DNA from: Daldinia sp. FL1419
Lineage: Eukaryota > Ascomycota > Sordariomycetes > Xylariales > Hypoxylaceae
Assembly (NCBI GenBank): GCA_025201765.1
Contig: MU623422.1
Span: forward strand, 1 to 64,000
DNA length: 64,000 nucleotides
Reading direction: 5' to 3'
The position numbers and the translations under genes are program-made. The notes under the pieces were generated by a model. The model was not told where the DNA came from, did no database searches, and saw only the letters and a list, made by a program, of their open reading frames with translations. Positions 1-10,608 of this stretch are shown in pieces. The first letter of the stretch is position 1, and each line of letters begins with the position of its first letter.

Positions 1-91
1 TATAATATAACAAAAAAAAAAAAAACCAAAAAAAAAAACAAAAAAAACAAAACAAAAAAAAAAAAAAAAACAAAAAAAAAAAAAAAAACAA

Positions 92-124
<33 letters not shown>
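1..124. repeat. poly(A)-rich low-complexity tract
   Basis: Almost pure A with scattered single C residues over about 115 nt at the left edge. It appears to lie within or next to an intron of the small gene whose last exon follows. No coding signal. Confidence 0.9.
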
Positions 125-126
<2 letters not shown>

Positions 127-206
127 AAACAGGATGGATGCATTATTATATCATGTGCTAGTCGTATGAGGGATGAATAAGCGTCGCTAACTCTTGCTAT
201 GTGTAG

Positions 207-385
207 TGGGCCCCCTCGTCGTTAACGAAGACGGGACGATGAGCCGTATTGCCAACTGGGCCGAGATGGCCGAGATCGAGCGGAATAACACGCTGCGCAT
301 CTTGGGCAAGCGAAATAAGATGCGTCTAGATGCGCTCAGAGCCAAAACCCAGTCTTCAGAGGGTCAATCCGGGAATGGAAGCTGA
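207..385 (+). CDS. last exon of a small conserved fungal protein (partial)
   Basis: The frame from about 207 to the TGA at 383-385 encodes a hydrophilic, charged segment containing NEDGTMSRIANW and ERNNTLRILGKRNKMR. I recognise this as the C-terminus of a short fungal protein of unknown function, from memory and without a search. A GCTAAC branch-like site at 186-191 followed by TAG at 204-206 suggests that the exon starts at 207; no ATG opens this frame nearby. Upstream exons would lie left of the window, beyond the poly(A) tract. Function is not known to me. Confidence 0.45.
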
Positions 386-1228
386 TATTGAGATATTCAC
401 GACCTACGATCATGACATTCGGGATCGGTGTTTCAGGATGGGATGGATATTTTAGGCATAACTAGGTAGATTATGTATTGTGTATACCTATACTTTCAAT
501 TGAAACGGAGGCTCATCGGAGACAAGATGGTCCTTTGACCACATTCGCGAAACCTAACTCTCCCCAAAGGAAACATCCGAACATGGTGCCAAGTATAGCT
601 TAATGCACTATTTGTGAACTTATCCCATTGTTATTCTATCATCCCCTACTCCGATTCCTTGCCGCAATTGTGGGCAGCAGCATAACCTAGCTTGCCCTAA
701 TAGTAAAGGGACCATTGGAGCAAGTACTAAGGTTGATGTGGTACCTTACTTGTTACTACCTTACTCTTCTATTTGTAAGCAGCTGTAACGGGGATAATAA
801 GTGGCGGATCCGTCGGGGGGGCTTTAGAACAAAGATGGTAGGGCATGGCTTTCGAAGCCGGCAGATGCCAATGAAAGCGTCAATAGAGTTCAGGGAGCCT
901 CATATGCCCTTGACTCATCCAAAGATCTCTTTACCGCCGTGTAGAGAACAAAAGAGAAAACTATAACAGGGCATTCATACCTATGCAATCTATGAAATTA
1001 ACATCACGGCAATGACGATATGCTAGGTAGAACCTAAGTATGATCATGTACTCGAGTAGGGTGATTATGCCCTCAAATCATGTATTAGGCTCGTAGGCCT
1101 TTGCAAAAATTGCTTAAAATAGACGTGATATATCCCCAAAGCCACCCACCGCCCAACGGTGCACATCCGATATGATTTCCCCGTAACGCCATCATTAATG
1201 TTTCAATGCTATCATTATGCTGTGTTTA
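386..1228. other. intergenic, no gene seen
   Basis: Short open frames here start at non-ATG codons and have no recognisable protein features. It is the shared 3' region of the left-edge gene and the bZIP gene on the other strand. Confidence 0.6.
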
Positions 1229-2981
1229 CTACGAGACCTTCTCAGCTTCCGCCTTGGCATTGCTTTCTGATTCTTTGCTTGCCGGCTTCTTCTCATTATG
1301 CTTTTCCAAAAGGGTGGAGATCAGAGTTTCATTTCCGCCGGTCTTTTCCATGACAAGTTCTCTTAACCACTTGTTCTCGGTCTCTAGAGTTTGAATTCGG
1401 CCCTCGAGGGTCCCAACCTTCTCACTTAACTCCTTCTCACGTTTCTCGAGTGCTTGCTCACGAGCTTTCTTCTTAATACGGAATCTCGCGCTGGCGGCTG
1501 TGTTCCGCCTTCGCTTGTCCTCTTCCGCAGCTAACCGAGACTGCTCCTCAAAGGACATCTGCCTACGCGGTGGAACGGCAGGATCAGCCGACTTTCGTTT
1601 ATCTCCCGTTTGCGGCATTGATGGGCCGTAGGCACTTTGTGGTGAGCCATTGGGAGGGAAAGTTGGCGAAGGCTGGATAGGTTGTAGGCTTCCCAGGTTG
1701 TCTGAGAAAGCCGAAACATTGGGTGTTGAATAAGGGTGAAATTCAAACCCGTTAAAGTCGCCTGAAGACATGACGTGACGTTAAAAATCTTGAACCAATT
1801 GACAAATGCAAAATAAAATCGTGACACAACTTTTCTGAGGTGCTAAACATCATCGATGACGACTTAGTGTCGGGAGAGGATATAAGTTTAAGCCATGGCT
1901 GCGAACTCTCGACAGCGGACTTTGGTGGATTTTGGGTTGGTTATTCTTCAATAACAGACACCAGATCACCTCAAGATCACGGGATATTGCACCATAGCTC
2001 GATTGCGCAATCGCAGGGTAGTCTTTCGCGACCATAACACAGAACGCACAGAACACACCCAAAAACCCAGCGATCGCTGCAATTCAAATGCAACATGGAG
2101 CAACATGGATGCAACCCGCACCAATCACGAATCGAATGAAAATTCATAGTGGGGCCAACATAAAGAAGTGTCAAAAAAAGCCAGGAGTACCAGGCTTGTG
2201 ATAAGATGAGTGACTCCGCTTGGTGGACACATTGAATGTAGACTTGGATGAACTTGGGTAGACTTGGGTACTTTGATGGACGCTACCCCCAAACTCGTTT
2301 CCCGTTGAATTGGGGTGGTCGTTGTAACAAGGCGCAGCACCAACCATTTCGCGCATCCAAGGCATGTAGCCATGTAGGCGAATAGGCGAATAGGCGAAAG
2401 TAGGCGATTGGAAGGTGAACCGGTCAAGTTGCCAACCAGGCACGAACAACCAAAGCAAGGCTGTTTGAGCTGTAGGTGAGGATCCTCCAGGGTCGCCCTC
2501 AATTTGCACCACGCACACGCCATCGTGTAACGCCAAATCGCAATTATGATGCGGGGGAATTGATAGCGATATCGTTTCATCGATTGACTTTTTTGAGGAA
2601 TTGTGTATAATAAAGGAAATGGGAAGAGGAGTTGTTGCCACAACTGAGAAAAATAATTCTGTTTAACTAACCTGGCAGATTGAAGTCGAATCCTGCTAAA
2701 TCTCCTGCAATTGACCCTTCTTCCGTAGGCGACGTCGTTGATTGAGTATCGACATTGACGTTTGAAGACTGCTGTTGCTGCTGCTGCTGCTGCTGCTGTT
2801 GGTGGCTCTCGTTTGCATCCCAGTCGATGAAGTTGGTATTGGTAAACATGGCGAGTTCATCGTCGAGGTTTCGTAAGTTTTCCTCTGGTACTGCTGGAGG
2901 CTCAGGAACTCGGTTAAGATCCTGTAATAATTGTGACACGTTTACGGCCTGGCCGCGCCGGCTCGAGTAACTCGGCGGCAT
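1229..2981 (-). CDS. cys-3: CYS-3/MetR-like bZIP transcription factor (sulfur regulation)
   Basis: Two exons on the minus strand: 2981-2672 and 1761-1229, giving about 280 aa. Exon 1 starts at the ATG at 2981 (MPPSYSSRRGQAVNVSQLL), carries a polyglutamine run, and ends in CCAG|GTTAGT. Exon 2 follows CTTCAG and restores the frame (NLPG then DFNGFEFHPY). The bZIP lies near residues 190-245: basic region RRRNTAASARFRIKKKAREQ, then a leucine zipper (LEKREKEL..LEGRIQTLETENKWL). This basic region matches the CYS-3/MetR family, nuclear activators of sulfur-assimilation genes. The N-terminal Q/D/E-rich part is probably an activation region (inference). The intron is about 910 nt, very long for this genome. 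An in-frame ATG at 1771, inside the end of the intron, could give a short isoform that keeps the bZIP. Confidence 0.88.
1762..2671 (-). other. 910-nt intron of the cys-3-like gene
   Basis: Bounded by GTTAGT at 2671 and CTTCAG ending at 1762. It contains an imperfect tandem array of AGGCGAAT units near 2370-2406 and an open frame (2171-2641, minus) that opens with a non-ATG codon and has no family resemblance. Every other intron placed in this window is under 160 nt, so this one may hold a second promoter or regulatory RNA (inference). Confidence 0.6.
2768..2804. repeat. CAG/CTG trinucleotide repeat encoding polyglutamine
   Basis: On the plus strand about ten near-perfect CTG units (with TTG variants) encode the glutamine run in exon 1 of the cys-3-like gene. 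Likely length-variable between strains. Confidence 0.9.
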
Positions 2982-5945
2982 CTTTTCTGGTGATTCTTTT
3001 TTTGGGCGAGCTCGCGTGAGCTTTCGAAAATTCGGTAGGGTCGAATTAGTTGTCACTGCCTGTAGTTGCTAATGCCAAAGCAATGGGTCTACGGCAGATA
3101 TAATGGCGAAGCCCTCTAGAATGAGGAGCGGGAATTTTTATAAACCGGTAATGATGATGGATGGATAAATTTGTGTGTAGATGTAAAAGTTAGAAGTTGG
3201 TGGCTCGGGAGAAAGAAGTACTTCAAAGTTGTTTCTGGTGGGTCAAAGGTCGCCGGACAAAATCGAGTTTGCTGCTAGACTGGATTACCAGGTAGACACC
3301 ACCTGGGCACCGATTTTGACCGATGGCTTCGATGGGGCGCCTATAACTTAATAACAGCTGACGCTCGGTTGACGTTTTAGGATAAGAAAAAAAAAAAAAA
3401 AAAAAAGACTCCTCCTTGCCCCTCTTTCTTCGTAACCGATATTAGTCAGTAATCAGTAGGTGTAAGTAGTGTATACCAATACACTCTTACACGCGCTCTT
3501 ATAAAAGATGTAACCACAACTCTCTAGTAAATTTTTTTAACATAGCATCCCTTTGGCTCCAAAGTCATCGACAAAATAAAAGAGAATATGATGTATGATT
3601 ACTTGGGAAGGAGTAAAGAAATTCTTATCTGATTCCAAATTGGAGACACAGGGTTGGCTTTACACTAGTATCATGTACTGTTACTTAGACTACTTTTGCA
3701 CTTATAGGTTGGCTCCTCTCATGATCCTACGATGTAAACCCGAGTATACCATAAAGGGCATACAACCCGGGCTTTGAGTGGATGACCTATTAGTCAAGCA
3801 AATTGATTCCAACCAATCAAAACTTCCGGAGAAGTCCAAACTTTCCCACATTACCCACATCGCCCGCGCGCCCGCGTGTATTTATACGTACAGGCAATAC
3901 AAGGACCCCCACCACCACAACTTGTCTGGAACTACTTGGACCCTGACTATCCCAAGCCATCCTGCAGGTTGATTAAATAGAAAACTTGGCCGTCGTTTCT
4001 CCCGACAGCTTTTAATGCCCGTTTATTCCACTCTCTGTTACATAGTTCAATTTACTACATAGTATAATACTTAGTAGAGGGGACCCCTATTCTTTTCCTT
4101 GACCAAGCAATATTACTCTTCTGCTTAGAAATCATTAACCAAGCCAATGAGAAGAAAGATGGCTTACGGGGGCACAAGATCGCCAAGGCACTTATGCCCC
4201 TTGCTTGCGTTGTGAACCCTACTATGTGCTCTATCTCACGATATTATCAGGTAATTATTTTTATTGCTTGTAAGGTTTTGTCTGCTTTGTTCGCTTGCCT
4301 ACCATGTAGCGCATATGGGCCTCAACTTGGACTGGTGGCAAGTCAGGATCGACGGTTCTATGATGATGTGATCTGAATAACTATGATCTTGTTAATATGC
4401 AAGCGACAAAAATAATAGATCAGCGTTTTTGTACGATGGCTCTTGACGTCAATTACGATAATCCTTTGTTATACCAAAATGTCAAGTATCTTCAGTTCCT
4501 CCTCTCTGCCACCAATCATATTGGCAGCATATAATCGGTAGGGTCGGCAAGCTGGTAGGTATGCAAGTACGTGCATAGAATATCACGGGAAAGGCCCTGC
4601 TATCTTCAAGGACCTTACATACATACATTAGTAGGTAGGTACACTAGGGTTAGAAATGTATTGCTTGCCTTACCCAAGGGACCCAAGAAAATTGAACTTC
4701 ATCCCGCATTTGTTCGCCAAGAGTTCACCCATCCGCTATCGGGTAGCGTGGGGTAGAGTAAAGCCCCCCTCCCCGGGAGGTATGTGTGTGTACTTTTGTA
4801 CTTGCTGGACTGGCCGACTGATGAATTCGGGCGCTCGGAGCCTCGGTATCTTGCCTGCTTGATTAGGTACATATACCTAAGATCCATTCTGCCGGCGCTT
4901 CTCAAAAGTTGCGGCGACATTTTAAAGGCTACCCTCCCGAGTCGCGGGAACGTGTCGGATGAACATATGCGGGTTCCCTGGTTAGGAAGGAGGATCTGTC
5001 AGCTGGCCTGGCGCATATGGCTTCTAGTTATCTTACATTTCCATAGATCAATTGGGGAATTCATATATGTAAGTCTCTGGTTTTTATTATCTCTCGAGTC
5101 GCCGTGTGGCTTAACCAAACCCAGGTAAGGATTGGCGCACATGTGCGGTATAACCTGTGAGAAGAGGTTCTAACCAGTGGCCCATTTTATAATTCCGAGT
5201 GAAGTCGGGGTCTGATATTTTTGGAGATTTGTTCAATGGAGATGCTTTGAAATCTATGAAATCTGCATATGCGCTTACATACGTCGATACCTGTACGGAT
5301 CTTTCCGATTATGTCTATAGGTATCTCCAATGTATCTCCAATACATCTGTGATGTATGTATATAATTAGGTACGTTACCTACTGATTGGAGGGTATGGGG
5401 TGTCATTGATGACGTAATCAAACAGCTACGTCCTGCTTAGATACCTAGGTAGGTATTTTGTACCTATGTAGGTGCTGTTTAGTAGGTGTTTCAACCCCAC
5501 ATGTTTTCTGTTTTTACCCTTGTCAAGATCGATCTTGACATACAATGTCTTTTTCAACAACTTTTTCAACAATGCTATGTAGTGTCAATGTCAATAATAG
5601 GTACTGATTATTTTCGAATTCTGAGCGCATTCTTGACTTGTCGTCCAGCGCGCCTAATTAGACGTTGCATTTAATAAATTAATTGAGTTGTGTTGCGTAG
5701 GACAACGCGAAGAACCAAACCATTCAATCATACCAAGATGCGATAAATCTCCGACGCGTCGCGTGTCCCACCCATCAACTTTTAACATCAATCAGCATCC
5801 GTACGTAGATACCATTTTCGACCATATTATCTAATATTGAAATGCTCATCTAAGAGAAGGAAGAAGGAAGAAGGAAGAAGGAAGAAGGAAGAAAGGGAGA
5901 AGGCGGGAAAAATAAATAAATATCGGAATCAATGCAGCAGCAGCC
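2982..5945. other. long intergenic region between cys-3-like gene and CHL4
   Basis: About 3 kb with no supportable gene. It holds the divergent promoters, a 22-nt A tract near 3387-3408, TAGGTAGG/TACCTA words (about 4631-4645, 5440-5475) and a GAAGGAA purine repeat just before CHL4. The short open frames lack ATG starts or protein-like composition. Confidence 0.55.
5853..5905 (+). repeat. GAAGGAA purine microsatellite in the CHL4 leader
   Basis: Tandem GAAGGAA/GAAGAA units about 40-90 nt upstream of the CHL4 start codon, probably in the 5' UTR or core promoter. Confidence 0.85.
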
Positions 5946-7556
5946 ATGGCACGATTATCGTTACCGACAACAGCTCGTCTTTCCCCCTCCTTACGAGTCG
6001 ACCCCGCGAACAATACCGTGGTCAAAACTCTTAATCGACTTTCACGACCGTCCTTATTATCGCTTGTGCTAGATTGGTTAGATGAAAGAAATCAATATCT
6101 ATGTCCGCCACTTCTACGCCGACAGGATGATCCCGAGGACGAAGATGAAGACGATTTCTACCCGCCGGCTGAATCTCTTGAGGAATTGAGAGGTCTTTAC
6201 GAATCCATGCAAATTCGAAAAGGCGGCCGACGCGAAGTGGTAGATCGCATTCTTGAGGGTGATTGGAGATATGGTCTTAGCTTATACCAACTGGCGATGG
6301 CAGATCTACAGTATATATATGATCACCCAGGTAGTCTCAAGTGGTCCGCCTATCGCATTGAACAGCTCAAGACCCCGGCCCACGAGGATGATGCCGAAGG
6401 TCCAGAGAAGACGGATAAGAAATCACTTGCTGTACCCCGTTTCCACCCATCTACCTTTTTGCAGAATCTACAAGCCGAGGTACTTCCCGACGTCAAGGCA
6501 CATTATAACTTTGACCGGCCAAAGGATATGCCACTTTTATTATTGCGCATATTCATTATTGATTCTCCCTATAACACCGACTTGGCAGTTTCAACTCGAC
6601 ATCGTGGTCGGCCGGGAGGCAATAGCAACAGTAAAAATACTACGACAAGCTTCGACGCCTCTCGTACCATCTATATTGCCTTTCCAGATGCCTCGCCGCA
6701 TATCTATATATCAAAATCCGCTGGGGGTAGCGCTTCATCTGCAGGTGCGGCAGGCGAAGCCAAGAGCCTACGCGCGCTCATAGTGGAAGGTATCCCAAAG
6801 GCGCTGTCGCGCCCGCATGAGCGATATACCTTGAAGGGGACGAATCTTACAACGAAGAACCTCTCTACTATGCTGGCGGTAAAGGGCGCGGGCCGCACAA
6901 ATGCCGCAGGTGGCGGATGGAGCATATATGCCGGCATAGGAAACTCGGATTTGAAAACGGATAGTCCTCTACAGACATTACTACCCACACCGCCGTTATC
7001 AGATGCAGATGTCGATGGGACGGATAGCGATAGTCGCAAGCGTAGGAGACCCGCGAGCGACCCGGCAGACTTGGAGGATGAAAAGCAAGTAAAACAAGCA
7101 CGATTAGCAGCACAAGCGCGATTCGGAAATGCCGCAAAAGTAAACGATGGGAAAGGCATAGAGAGGCTAGACGTCCTAATCGAAGACCCTTTCCCAACAG
7201 ATATTGTTGATTTCTCAGATGACGAGGAGTCCGAGATTCGAAGGGATAACGAAGCACGCAGAGCAGCACAGTCGTCAAAGGGACGTCGAAGTACACTCAA
7301 CTTAAGTGTTTTACTCGACGATCAGGAGGCCGCTGAAGGCAGCGGCGGAGGGAGGCAAGGGGGGAGGGAAAATTGGGCACCGCAAGTCAGGGTCTCCTTC
7401 CATGGGTCGCATGTCTTCGCTGGTATACGACAATTAGTTGAGACAGGCATCATCGACGGCGAAAAGATGCCTGGATGGATGACGGGCGAAGAGGGTGTGA
7501 CAATCGGAGCCGTACAAAACGGCAGGATAAAAGGCTTTAAGGGTTCAGGACTATGA
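5946..7556 (+). CDS. CHL4: Chl4 / CENP-N inner-kinetochore protein
   Basis: Single exon of 536 aa from the ATG at 5946. The N-terminal half (TVVKTLNRLSRPSLLSLVLDWL, then LRGLYESMQIRKGGRREVVDRIL and LYQLAMADLQYIYDHP) fits the CENP-N/Chl4 family, which binds CENP-A nucleosomes and anchors the constitutive centromere-associated network with Iml3/CENP-L. The later RASRTIYIAFPDASPHIYIS-type segment and the C-terminal VRVSFHGSHVFAGIRQLVE also fit. Between them lies a Gly/Ser-rich, acidic linker with a basic KRRRP cluster that could be a nuclear localisation signal. It converges on the TatD gene, with about 220 bp between the stop codons. The same window carries CENP-W of the same complex, 52 kb away; I see no functional clustering. 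Confidence 0.85.
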   Translation: MARLSLPTTARLSPSLRVDPANNTVVKTLNRLSRPSLLSLVLDWLDERNQYLCPPLLRRQDDPEDEDEDDFYPPAESLEELRGLYESMQIRKGGRREVVDRILEGDWRYGLSLYQLAMADLQYIYDHPGSLKWSAYRIEQLKTPAHEDDAEGPEKTDKKSLAVPRFHPSTFLQNLQAEVLPDVKAHYNFDRPKDMPLLLLRIFIIDSPYNTDLAVSTRHRGRPGGNSNSKNTTTSFDASRTIYIAFPDASPHIYISKSAGGSASSAGAAGEAKSLRALIVEGIPKALSRPHERYTLKGTNLTTKNLSTMLAVKGAGRTNAAGGGWSIYAGIGNSDLKTDSPLQTLLPTPPLSDADVDGTDSDSRKRRRPASDPADLEDEKQVKQARLAAQARFGNAAKVNDGKGIERLDVLIEDPFPTDIVDFSDDEESEIRRDNEARRAAQSSKGRRSTLNLSVLLDDQEAAEGSGGGRQGGRENWAPQVRVSFHGSHVFAGIRQLVETGIIDGEKMPGWMTGEEGVTIGAVQNGRIKGFKGSGL

Positions 7557-7780
7557 GTCGATGCAGCTCGAGTGCTTACTGCTATTGTTTCAATAAGATG
7601 ATGTGCATGCATGGGCTAGGTCAGGTAGCCTTGGGCGTTCAAATTCTGATTTCTGGAACTGGGTCATGTTCGATAGGATACCATATACCCAATGAAGCAT
7701 TCCGGAGGCGCCTAAGACGATAATCAATCGCATTATTTATCCCATCTAGAAGGTATATAAACCTTTATCTTTTCTATGAT

Positions 7781-9349
7781 CTATTCGTCTACTGGAAATA
7801 CCTTGGTTGTATTCCGCCAGGCCGCCTCGCAAACTTCTTCTACCGAAACACCCTTGATGCCAGCCACGATCTTGCCAACTCGCTCGATCATGCACGGTTC
7901 ATTGCGGCCCTTCACCATAGCGCCCTCTACCCATTTCTCTTTCTTTACGACCTTGTAGCGTTCTGCTACTTCCGGCTCCTTTTTCTTGGGCTGCTTCTTG
8001 GATTGTTGCTGTTGCTTGCCCTTGGGTTGTTGTTTCGCCGGTTCTGACGGGGTACTGATGCCGGTTGTTTCGGCGCTATTAGCCTCCGTGCTTGTAGCCG
8101 TGCTTGAATCTGCCGAAGGTACCTCCGCAGGCTTCGGCGCCTCGATCAGGTACTTCCAACCCTCATGGCTAGGACGTACTTCACACCACGGACCATCGGT
8201 TTCGAGCATAAGGCGGTCGAGGTGGATCTCCTGAACAACAGCGCAGTTTTCTGCAGTCTTGAAGCTGCAGCCGTTGGTACCGATATACAGCCCAAGATCC
8301 ATAAGCTCGCGCATTTCTTCGGCTGTACCTGTGAAGCTGTGTACAACCGCCCCGCGTTCTAGCTTCTCGAGTCGCGGGCCGAATTTCTCTTTGAGAAGGC
8401 CGACGAAATCGGTATGCGCTGCTCGTGAGTGTAGAAATAGGGGAAGTTGTGGTTTTAGCGATAGGACCAAGTCTAGCTGTGCTGCGAAGGAGTGTAGTTG
8501 GATTTTCTTGGAGCAGTAGTGTAGTCGGTCATAGTCAAGCCCGAACTCGCCGAAGGCGACAAGGGGACTCGGACCGCTGCTGCTGCTCCGCGCTTGTTCA
8601 ATGAATTCTCGGAGTTCTCCGATGATCGATGTTGTCCTCTCGACATCGGGCTCGTCATCTTCTGATATAGGTTTGGATGGGTCCGGGTCGCATGGCATAG
8701 TATGTCCATTTGTATCTATATGAGAATGTGTTGTACTAAATATGGCACTGGAGCAGGGGTGAATGCCGGCAGTTGTATATACGGTCCCGGCTTCCGTCCT
8801 GTCAGCCTCCTCCGGTTCGTAATTCATAAGACAATTTGCGAATAACTCACGGTATTCTTTAGCTATCTCAAGCGCATGTCTAGAACTTGTAAAGTCAGAG
8901 CCCGTAATTATGAGCTTATGACAACCGACTTCTCGGGCTCTTGATACGACGGCGCTTAGGTCATCGGGATGCCGTTGGGTACCGTGATATTGACCACGGA
9001 ATATCGGGTCTGCAAGGTTGATACCAATCTAGTATTTAACGATGAGTAAATAGTCTAAGGAGAAATAGGACATATATATATATTAATAAGTTCACGACTA
9101 ATGAAACAAAAACAGTTCTAAGGTGATAAAAGTTGCGTGTATTAGTGACGCTGGAGCTTGACTTACATCAATATACCTTGGTTTATAAGTTGATTCGTTT
9201 CCTAGACCGGGCACCGGCACAGGAGTCGGTTCGGCAGTAGACATTCTGGAAATTGATGAACAGATACCTCTAGTAGAGATTTTGAGGACCGATGGGCGTT
9301 TGTGGTTCGAGCGTATGAGCCGGAAGAGCAGTGAGCTCTGGAGGGGCAT
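7781..9349 (-). CDS. TatD-family metal-dependent deoxyribonuclease
   Basis: Two exons, 9349-9167 and 9028-7781, about 476 aa. Exon 1 begins at the ATG at 9349 with an Arg/Ser-rich segment (LIRSNHKRPSVLKISTRG) that could be a mitochondrial presequence; a second ATG (MSTAEPTPV) could give a cytosolic form. The donor GTAAGT and acceptor TACTAG join YID to IGINLADPIFRGQYHG, the TatD metal-site strand in its eukaryotic form. Next come CHKLIITGSDF, GEFGLDYDR (Glu ligand), LPLFLHSR, VVHSFTGT and LMLETDGPW (catalytic Asp), then a C-terminal NTTKVFPV. TatD enzymes are Mg-dependent 3'-5' DNases linked to apoptosis and repair. A Ser/Thr- and Lys/Gln-rich insert of about 70 residues interrupts the last part of the barrel. 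Divergent from RNR1. Confidence 0.9.
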
Positions 9350-10148
9350 TAAGGATGAACTGCCTTGTCAACAAATATTCATTATTTTTTAAAATCTAGG
9401 CAGCCAATGCTTATAGCTTCTTACGCCTCTTTTATTATCTTCAGACTAATATCAGTTAAGTACCTTGTTGCAGGGGCTAGTTTGGTGAGTCACTTGAGAG
9501 GTAGAATGAAGCTTGACGTCTTATCTGATTTATTAGATTTTAGGTATAAGAAAGATACATCTCTAATGTATTTCGAGATTTCAATTAAACTATTTTGACT
9601 CACGTGCTTTCGTGGAGTAAAAGACAGGGGGTCAATTTCACATGTAACACAGACGCGGGTCGAAACTTTTCCATAGTAACACAAATTGAGATTGAAATTC
9701 TTGCTCATTAGTATATCAAAGCTGAAGCTCTACAGAAATCAAATTTTATTATGTGTATTGAAGTTCTCTTATTAATCCGAAGTCAAATGGATTTATACTT
9801 ACAAGGTAGGTAGGTAGTTAGACATAAGATAGAAGGTACGTACCTTACCCATCAGGGGTGGGGTGAACCTAATTGCGGGGCAATAATTAACGAACAGGGG
9901 ATGGTAACACAGAGAGTCCTGCAAGCACTTTACGGGGACAAAATGTCATCTACGATCTGATAAAGGTTTATGATGAGGAGGCTGTGGAAGGTCATATAAT
10001 GAATAATAAATAATGTCATTAATTGTAAGTGATGAAGTTTAATTTTTACTCGAGTAATTCTATAAGAAGTATGCATATAGATGGGAATTGAGTGATATTG
10101 ACGTATCCTAAATTCGATCTTACCCATAACTTTAAACCCCGCGTCAAG

Positions 10149-10154
10149 ACGCGT
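10149..10154. promoter_or_regulatory. MCB-like box (ACGCGT) upstream of RNR1
   Basis: Perfect palindromic ACGCGT about 455 nt upstream of the RNR1 ATG. This is the MluI cell-cycle box bound by MBF in yeasts, where RNR1 is a classic target. Use here is inference. Confidence 0.5.
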
Positions 10155-10296
10155 TTAGTGGTTTTTTTCTTTCTTGCCAGTGATGAGCCGGCAGGGGCAA
10201 GCCCTTGCTGATTAATTCTTAAGCGATTGCAGCTGGCGAAACCTTACCAACCGCCTGCCAAAGAGGTTTTAATTGTTCCGACTGTGTTTTTTCTTT

Positions 10297-10347
10297 ACGC
10301 GCTAACCCGTAAACGCGCCGTCAATTTGTCAATTTACTGGGACGCGT
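10297..10347. promoter_or_regulatory. cluster of ACGCG boxes upstream of RNR1
   Basis: ACGCGC at 10297-10302 and 10313-10318 and a perfect ACGCGT at 10342-10347, about 260-310 nt before the start codon. Three ACGCG cores in 51 bp support G1/S control by an MBF-type factor; inferred from the conserved regulation of RNR genes. Confidence 0.55.
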
Positions 10348-10608
10348 TTCTACATAAAAATCCACTATGCTCGAAGTCTTTTCCTTCCAAACATCTCCCA
10401 CTTAACATCAACCACAACCAGATCATAACATCATACTACATACATCAGATCTGCATGCTCCTGCATACAGATACGTTGTGGCTCTGAATCCATCGTTGCC
10501 ATCATTTAAATAATAACTTTATTCTCTTTCTTCGTTACCTAATTCTCCATTTTCCACCCCTCGCCGCCATTCCTTGGGTCTTCCAAAACCCAAACCTTCA
10601 CCTTCATA

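Larger units (their letters stand above)
9350..10608. other. divergent promoter region, TatD / RNR1
   Basis: 1.26 kb without a supportable gene. The RNR1-proximal half carries several ACGCG(T/C) boxes (separate entries), and the last 120 nt are pyrimidine-rich with CAAC/CATCA-type leader sequence. The TatD-proximal part is AT-rich. Confidence 0.6.

Noticed and set aside
2171..2641. 156-codon open frame on the minus strand between the two cys-3-like exons
   Set aside because: It opens at a non-ATG codon, lacks family features, and lies wholly in an intron whose flanking exons join perfectly in frame.
6704..7300. 198-codon antisense frame within CHL4
   Set aside because: Ser/Arg-rich shadow of a GC-rich coding region; the sense frame has clear family motifs.
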